Shown: positions 7,756 to 11,429 of the stretch, piece after piece | Numbering within the stretch: position 1 is the stretch's first letter | How the letters are laid out: every line of letters starts with the position of its first letter | Assembly (NCBI GenBank): GCA_003529325.1 | Contig: DPVW01000102.1 | Location: forward strand, 18,743 to 30,171 | Source: Candidatus Latescibacterota bacterium | Lineage (GTDB): Bacteria; Latescibacterota; UBA2968; UBA8231 | Length of the DNA stretch: 11,429 bases | Direction of reading: 5' to 3' | Made by a program: the position numbers and the translations under genes | Notes under the pieces: model-generated | The model's database searches: none | The model's input: the letters and a program-made list of their open reading frames with translations, nothing else | Told to the model about the DNA's origin: nothing

Positions 7756-8178
7756 GGAAGAAGGAGCAAAGGAGAGCTCGGCGCTATTGCAGGTGATTCA
7801 TGACGCCTGGCGTGCACGCAGCTGTTTTACGTTGCACGCAGCATCGCAATCGGAATATCGAAGGCGTACGGCGATGTTCGGATATGGAAGACCTCGCGAA
7901 TCGCTGACGTAAGGCCCACGCGCACAAAGACACACATAAAAGGCAGCCTGTTACTTTCGAACCCGCCAGGGGGGCCCCGGGGGGTGTTGCCCATCCTGGT
8001 GTAGACCTCAGGACCGACCTCTCCATCTCGGTCACCTGCGCCTCGGGTGTACAAAGGACGTTGTCGCCGGTTGGTCAAGTGGCATGTCGAGATGAGCCTT
8101 GCGAAGAGAACCTGGTTCCCGGTTCTTCGTTCGACACGGCGTGTGCGGCGCCGGGCGAGCCGCCAGAGAGAGTGCTCC
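7756..8178. other. Intergenic region between divergent cupin and DUF4838 genes
   Basis: No convincing gene is seen in this stretch of about 420 bases. Open frames on the minus strand here (for example 7827-8180) have no recognisable domain and an unnatural Arg-rich composition. The region probably carries the promoters for both flanking genes. It contains the 20-base-period repeat at 7813-7842, a perfect palindrome GCGTGCACGC (7810-7819) and a G/C homopolymer tract at 7969-7984. The in-frame extension of the DUF4838 gene back to 8047 is also Arg-rich and lacks homology-like features, so I treat it as non-coding. Confidence 0.6.
7813..7842. repeat. 10-bp direct repeat with 20-bp period
   Basis: TGCACGCAGC occurs at 7813-7822 and again, identically, at 7833-7842, so the copies are exactly 20 bases apart, close to two helical turns. 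The first copy partly overlaps the palindrome GCGTGCACGC at 7810-7819. Placement upstream of the cupin gene suggests a possible protein-binding array, but there are only two copies. Confidence 0.5.
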
Positions 8179-10488
8179 ATGGGGAAACATCCGTTGCGGA
8201 ATCAGCCTCACCACCTCCTCCTCGTCACTGTCAGTATCCTGATGGGGTCGGGTCGAGTCGCGCCCGATGCCCCCGCGATCACCCTCGTAGAGGCCGGGAC
8301 GGCCCGTTTCATCATCGTCCACGCGGAACGCTCGGCTCGAGTTGGCGAAGCCATCTATGCTTTTGACCAACCCAAGGCGAGCGACGTCCTCGCCGGCCTC
8401 CTCGCCGAGTACACCGGGAGAGTCTCCGGCGCCGAGGTCCGGGTATTTGCCGAGACCGCCGCGCCGGCGGAGTACCCCGGCATCGTCCTCCATCTCGGCG
8501 CCACCGCGCGAGGCGCGGCCTTCGCGGAGACCAGGGGCGAGATGGAGGAAGACGAGTTCTTCATCGCCTTCCCGGACCCCACGACCATCCTGATCACGGG
8601 CAGTTTCCAGCACGGCATCGAGTGGGGCACGTACGAGTTCATCGAGCGCTTCCTCGGGGTGCGCTGGTTGTTTGCCGGGGAACTCGGGACCCACATCCCG
8701 GAAACGCCCGACATCACCGTTCCGCGGCAAGCGATCAACCAGAAGCCCGCGTACCTGACGCGTGCCATCTCCTTCGACAACGGCCGCTCTGAGCTCACCG
8801 ACTGGTCGCGTCTGAGTCGATTGCGCCGCCGGATCCGGCACGGGCACTATCTGGGTGTTCTCGTGCACCCGGGCACCTTCCTCGAGACCCATCCCGAGTT
8901 CTATCCCGTCCAGGGCGAGACTCGCGCGCGGCCCATCGATCCGTTGACCTTCGTCGCCTGGCAGCCATGCTTCACGGCTCCGGGGATCGCCGAGACCATC
9001 GCCCCGCACGTCGCCCGGTTCATCCGCGCCGCGACGCCCCCAACGTCCACCATCTCACTGGGCGTCAACGACAACGGCGGCCACTGCGAATGTGCCCGTT
9101 GCGTCGCCCTTGACGGCGACGGCAAGACCCCGAGTGGCCTGGCCAACCGCAGCGAGAGCTACTACACCTTCTGCAACGCCCTCGCCGCAGAGGTGCACCG
9201 GCACTTACCGGATCGCCATGAGCTGCGTTTTGGCCTGCTCGCGTACAGTCAAGTCAGTGTGCCACCCAAGGCACCCCTTCACCCGTCACTGGTTCCCTTC
9301 ATCACCCTCGATCGCATGCTCTGGGCGGACCCCGAAACTCGTAGGCTGGGTCATGCCCTCAACGAGCAGTGGCAGCGGCAGGCCCACGCCATCGGCTGGT
9401 ACGACTACATCTACGGCAAGCACTACTCCCTGCCGCGCGTGTACTTCCATACCATGCAGGAGTACCTGAGCTATGGTAGCCGGAATGACGTTGAGCACTA
9501 CTACGCCGAGGCCTATATCGCTGACGACTACCGGGAAGGCCCGAAGTACTGGCTGACCATGAAGCTCCTGTGGAATCCCGAGCTCGACGTTGAGACGGCC
9601 CTCGATGAGTGGTACGCCGCAGCGGTCGGCCCGCAGGCCGCACCCTATCTTAAGCGGTACTTCGCTCGCTGGGAGCGATTCTGGACGGCCGAAATCCACG
9701 CCTCCGAATGGTTCCAGGACATGAAGGAGAGCACCTACTGCCAGTATTCCGACACCCGGTACTTCGCCGCGGTCAGCCGTGACCTGCTCGACTCCCAGAT
9801 GGGCCTCCTGCAAGCGACAGAGGCCGCGGCCAGCAGCGCCCTTGGCAGGAAACGGGCGCGGATGTGGATCACCGGTCTTGCCAACGCGAACGCGATTGTC
9901 ACCTTCCGCAATGCCCTTGCGGCCCTGAAGAAGCCGGGAGTGACCTTCACGACTCGGCAGGTCCTGGTCCATGACCAGTTTGACGGTGCGGACACGCCGC
10001 TTGAACCGCACCGGCTGGGCGGCCTACCCGGCGAGGGGTGGTCGACCTGGAAGAGCGACTACAGCAAGGCGAGCCTGACGATCGACGCGGCCGGCGGCTA
10101 CCGAGGCGGCGCGCTCCTCATCGACAAGATGGCGGACGCCCAGACCCCGAGCCCTACCGGCACCGTCTTCATGAGACGGATCCCGGTCAGGCATCCGGGC
10201 CTCGTTCGCCTGACCCTCCGCGCCAGGGCCGAGCACCATGCGGAGGGCGGACGGTTCGACCTCACCTTCCGCTTCCAAGACGACAACTCGCAATGGGTCG
10301 ACTTCATGGCCCTGACGGAAACCGTTCTCTTCCCGATTGAGCGGGAAGGCGAATGGCAAGAGCTCTCAGCTGTCGTCCCCATACCGGCGAGGGAAGAAAT
10401 CACCGGGCTCATGGTTCATCTCGGAACGGCCTCCACCAACTCCGGGAAGTTCTGGTTCGACGAGATTCGCTTGGAGGGTGTTGAGTAG
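8179..10488 (+). CDS. Secreted DUF4838 (alpha-glucuronidase-like) protein with C-terminal jelly-roll-like region
   Basis: This 769-residue protein is predicted to be exported and to act on glycans. The ATG at 8179 is chosen because it gives a short basic N-terminus and a hydrophobic LLLVTVSILMG core. Upstream in-frame starts at 8047 and 8092 add Arg-rich sequence; the only Shine-Dalgarno-like bases are GAGAG about 10 upstream. Residues about 45-185 resemble the N-terminal alpha/beta domain of alpha-glucuronidases and GH20-like enzymes, including GTYEFIERFLGVRWLF (150-165). The hallmark VNDNGGHCECARC at 296-308 is typical of DUF4838, whose cysteines may bind metal or form disulfides. From about 595, a separate region starting VLVHDQFDG and ending IRLEGVE looks like a CBM4/9/22-type carbohydrate-binding sandwich (WFDEIRLEG is a common last strand). 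No catalytic acid can be assigned. Its 3' end faces a hairpin and a convergent sialidase-like gene. Confidence 0.88.
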   Translation: MGKHPLRNQPHHLLLVTVSILMGSGRVAPDAPAITLVEAGTARFIIVHAERSARVGEAIYAFDQPKASDVLAGLLAEYTGRVSGAEVRVFAETAAPAEYPGIVLHLGATARGAAFAETRGEMEEDEFFIAFPDPTTILITGSFQHGIEWGTYEFIERFLGVRWLFAGELGTHIPETPDITVPRQAINQKPAYLTRAISFDNGRSELTDWSRLSRLRRRIRHGHYLGVLVHPGTFLETHPEFYPVQGETRARPIDPLTFVAWQPCFTAPGIAETIAPHVARFIRAATPPTSTISLGVNDNGGHCECARCVALDGDGKTPSGLANRSESYYTFCNALAAEVHRHLPDRHELRFGLLAYSQVSVPPKAPLHPSLVPFITLDRMLWADPETRRLGHALNEQWQRQAHAIGWYDYIYGKHYSLPRVYFHTMQEYLSYGSRNDVEHYYAEAYIADDYREGPKYWLTMKLLWNPELDVETALDEWYAAAVGPQAAPYLKRYFARWERFWTAEIHASEWFQDMKESTYCQYSDTRYFAAVSRDLLDSQMGLLQATEAAASSALGRKRARMWITGLANANAIVTFRNALAALKKPGVTFTTRQVLVHDQFDGADTPLEPHRLGGLPGEGWSTWKSDYSKASLTIDAAGGYRGGALLIDKMADAQTPSPTGTVFMRRIPVRHPGLVRLTLRARAEHHAEGGRFDLTFRFQDDNSQWVDFMALTETVLFPIEREGEWQELSAVVPIPAREEITGLMVHLGTASTNSGKFWFDEIRLEGVE

Positions 10489-10493
10489 CGCGA

Positions 10494-10519
10494 GAATCCG
10501 ACGGAGAGTCTGTCGATTC
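10494..10519. terminator. Hairpin between convergent genes, possible bidirectional terminator
   Basis: GAATC (10494-10498) pairs with GATTC (10515-10519). After a single bulged C, GACGGA (10500-10505) pairs with TCTGTC (10509-10514) using one G-T wobble, leaving a GAG loop. The 11-bp stem lies 5 bases past the DUF4838 stop and 8 bases before the convergent stop. No T-tract follows on either strand, so an intrinsic terminator is not proven; transcript 3'-end protection is another possibility. Confidence 0.5.
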
Positions 10520-10527
10520 CGGCGACA

Positions 10528-11004
10528 TCACATCCTCGCCACGTCCACGATGCCGCACTCGATGTCTTCTTTGTTCGTCGAGTAGGCGACCAGCAGCTTC
10601 TCCTCGCCGGGGAGACAGCAGGGGTACATGTACCCGTCCTCCTTGAGCAGTCCGACCAGTCGCATGCTGGTCGGGTCGTCGACCAGGATGTACCCCTTGT
10701 TGAACTTGTACCCATCGTCGCTGAGCAGCATGGTGAGGTGGCGGCGATTGAGGAGTGAGGGGAAGGCGTTGCTGACAATGTAGTACCGCCCGTCGTCGAG
10801 CCGCCCGGCGTATTTGCGCGACATGGCGTCGGGTATATCGGTGATCACGGGCTCGCCGAAGGACTCACCGCCGTCCGTACTGATGCAGACCCAGAGCCGG
10901 CAGGACCCACCCTCGTCACGCCAGAACATGACGATTGTGCCGTCGTCGGTCTGGTACCAGCTCGCCTCAGCGCCGGGAAACACGGCGCCGTGTGGCTGGG
11001 GCAC
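10528..11004 (-). CDS. C-terminal part of a sialidase-like (BNR/Asp-box) protein, 5' truncated
   Basis: This frame encodes the last 158 or more residues of a sialidase/BNR-type beta-propeller. Asp boxes are ISTDGGESF (41-49, a textbook SxDxGxxF/W) and LSDDGYKF (94-101). Other family-like features are ASWYQTDDGTIVMFWRDEGG, where an aromatic-rich strand meets a DGT turn, and GRLDDGRYYIVSN near 67-79. The GTG at 11004 is the first possible start, but I do not believe it is real. The frame stays open to a stop at 11068-11070, and ARWSDGDIRQQPQLIP just upstream still reads like a propeller strand. Full-length relatives are about 350-450 residues, so more than half is missing, including most catalytic residues expected of a true sialidase. 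The gene therefore appears broken at about 11050, where a plus-strand TPR fragment begins. It converges on the DUF4838 gene, as in glycan-utilisation clusters. Confidence 0.7.
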   Translation of the reverse strand: MPQPHGAVFPGAEASWYQTDDGTIVMFWRDEGGSCRLWVCISTDGGESFGEPVITDIPDAMSRKYAGRLDDGRYYIVSNAFPSLLNRRHLTMLLSDDGYKFNKGYILVDDPTSMRLVGLLKEDGYMYPCCLPGEEKLLVAYSTNKEDIECGIVDVARM

Positions 11005-11050
11005 GGGGATCAGTTGCGGTTGTTGTCGAATGTCGCCGTCGGACCATCGC

Positions 11051-11197
11051 GCGATCGCCGCCCCGCTCTACAAGCGGGCGTTGGTCGTTTTTGAGCAGGC
11101 CCTTGGCCCGGACCATCCCTCAGTGGCCACGGTCCTGAACAACCTGGACGGGCTTTATCGGGCCACGGAACGGGAGAAAGAAGCACTGAAGCGGTAG
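11051..11197 (+). pseudogene. Single kinesin-light-chain-type TPR unit, gene fragment
   Basis: The plus strand encodes one clear tetratricopeptide unit of the 42-residue kinesin-light-chain type: APLYKRALVVFEQAL, then GPDHPSVATVLNNLDGLYR, ending at a TAG. In intact proteins these units occur in long tandem arrays with YAEAEPLYKRAL at each boundary. Here the preceding unit is absent, and the following one is cut off after EALKR. No start codon or ribosome-binding site belongs to it; the open frame back to 10814 is only the antisense of the sialidase-like gene. It is best read as a leftover or misjoined fragment. Confidence 0.7.
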
Positions 11198-11249
11198 GCA
11201 ATGAAGCTATTGCACAGGAAATAGATGGGAGGGCAGTGGGACCGTAACC

Positions 11250-11281
11250 GGGGTATCTTTACGGGGTATCACAGGAATATC
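11250..11281. repeat. Short degenerate direct repeats (GGGGTATC)
   Basis: GGGGTATC occurs at 11250-11257 and 11263-11270, and a related GGAATATC at 11274-11281. Spacings are 13 and 11 bases. The copies sit 15-46 bases upstream of the possible ATG at 11296, where regulator sites could lie, but the repeats are short and could be coincidental. Confidence 0.35.
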
Positions 11282-11295
11282 TTATACGCAAGTCT

Positions 11296-11429
11296 ATGGG
11301 CGCGTGTAAGTTCCTTGAGCAATACGATTCCCACTGGCTAACTCCCTTTGCGCTTATCGGTCTTCTGGCGATGCCCGCTGTCGGTCAGTCGAGGATGAGG
11401 ACGATGACTGCGCTATCTGGGACTGCGTT
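11296..11429 (+). CDS. Possible N-terminus of a secreted protein (3' partial)
   Basis: The ATG at 11296 opens a frame with no stop for 44 codons to the window end. Residues about 15-28 form a hydrophobic run (WLTPFALIGLLAMPAVGQ) that could be a signal peptide ending near VGQ. Against this, no Shine-Dalgarno sequence is well placed (AGGA is about 20 bases away), the N-terminus is acidic for a signal peptide, and a 44-codon open frame is easily reached by chance. No family can be assigned. Confidence 0.25.
   Translation, partial: MGACKFLEQYDSHWLTPFALIGLLAMPAVGQSRMRTMTALSGTA

Larger units (their letters stand above)
11198..11429. other. Right-end segment with lower GC and no assured gene
   Basis: By eye this segment is clearly less GC-rich than the rest of the window. 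It contains a small inverted repeat GCAAT/ATTGC (11198-11213) just after the TPR stop and the repeated GGGGTATC motif at 11250-11281. Apart from the possible partial frame at 11296, nothing recognisable is encoded. Confidence 0.5.

Noticed and set aside
7827..8180. Minus-strand frames upstream of the cupin gene that might be a degraded gene
   Set aside because: Arg-rich, no homology-like pattern, and two different frames are equally open, so no coding signal is distinguishable.
8032..9009. Long minus-strand open frame of 325 codons opposite the DUF4838 gene
   Set aside because: It lies wholly antisense to recognisable coding sequence and is rich in Arg/Gly/Glu without domain motifs, as expected for a shadow frame in GC-rich DNA.
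9286..10011. Minus-strand open frame of 241 codons opposite the DUF4838 gene
   Set aside because: No motif was seen, and it is antisense to the middle and C-terminal part of a well supported gene.
1..11429. CRISPR arrays, tRNA or rRNA genes, insertion sequences
   Set aside because: No regularly spaced long repeats, no cloverleaf-like or rRNA-like conserved segments, and no transposase motifs were seen on either strand.

Overview
The window is GC-rich, dense, mostly plus-strand bacterial DNA centred on carbohydrate uptake and glycan handling. The gene families are a ribose-type ABC importer, CBM9-like secreted proteins, an FGE/SUMF1-type domain, a DUF4838 protein, sialidase-like Asp-box propellers and a kinesin-light-chain-type TPR fragment. 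This mix is typical of uncultured polysaccharide-degrading bacteria such as Latescibacterota, Poribacteria and Planctomycetota. No marker gene is present, so the phylum is a guess. The window opens inside a gene, and an unfinished reading frame runs off its right end.

Region 1 (1-7312) is one tightly packed plus-strand operon. It holds an RbsA-like double ATPase missing its N-terminus, an RbsC-like permease, a secreted CBM9-like plus FGE-like fusion, a protein of unknown function that is probably a TIM-barrel hydrolase, a second secreted CBM9-like protein, and an apparently cytosolic Asp-box/Kelch propeller. Junctions are 4-base ATGA overlaps (1390 and 4191) or gaps of 8-18 bases, so co-transcription and translational coupling are likely. 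The sugar-binding protein and any regulator are not visible and may lie upstream. A reasonable inference is that envelope proteins bind a glycan or glycoside, the importer takes up the released sugar, and the TIM-barrel and propeller proteins act on it. The substrate cannot be read from the sequence.

Region 2 (7345-8178) is a convergent small cupin gene with a very strong Shine-Dalgarno sequence, followed by about 420 bases without a convincing gene. That stretch contains a 10-bp direct repeat spaced exactly 20 bases, a GCGTGCACGC palindrome and a G6C4G6 tract.

Region 3 (8179-11067) is a large secreted DUF4838 protein with a C-terminal jelly-roll-like region. It converges across a strong hairpin on the C-terminal part of a sialidase-like gene on the minus strand.

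Region 4 (about 11045-11429) is a break point. The sialidase-like homology stops near 11050, exactly where a single plus-strand TPR unit begins. After that unit the DNA becomes less GC-rich and holds short repeats and a possible start of another secreted protein. This is either a real rearrangement scar or a chimeric assembly end.
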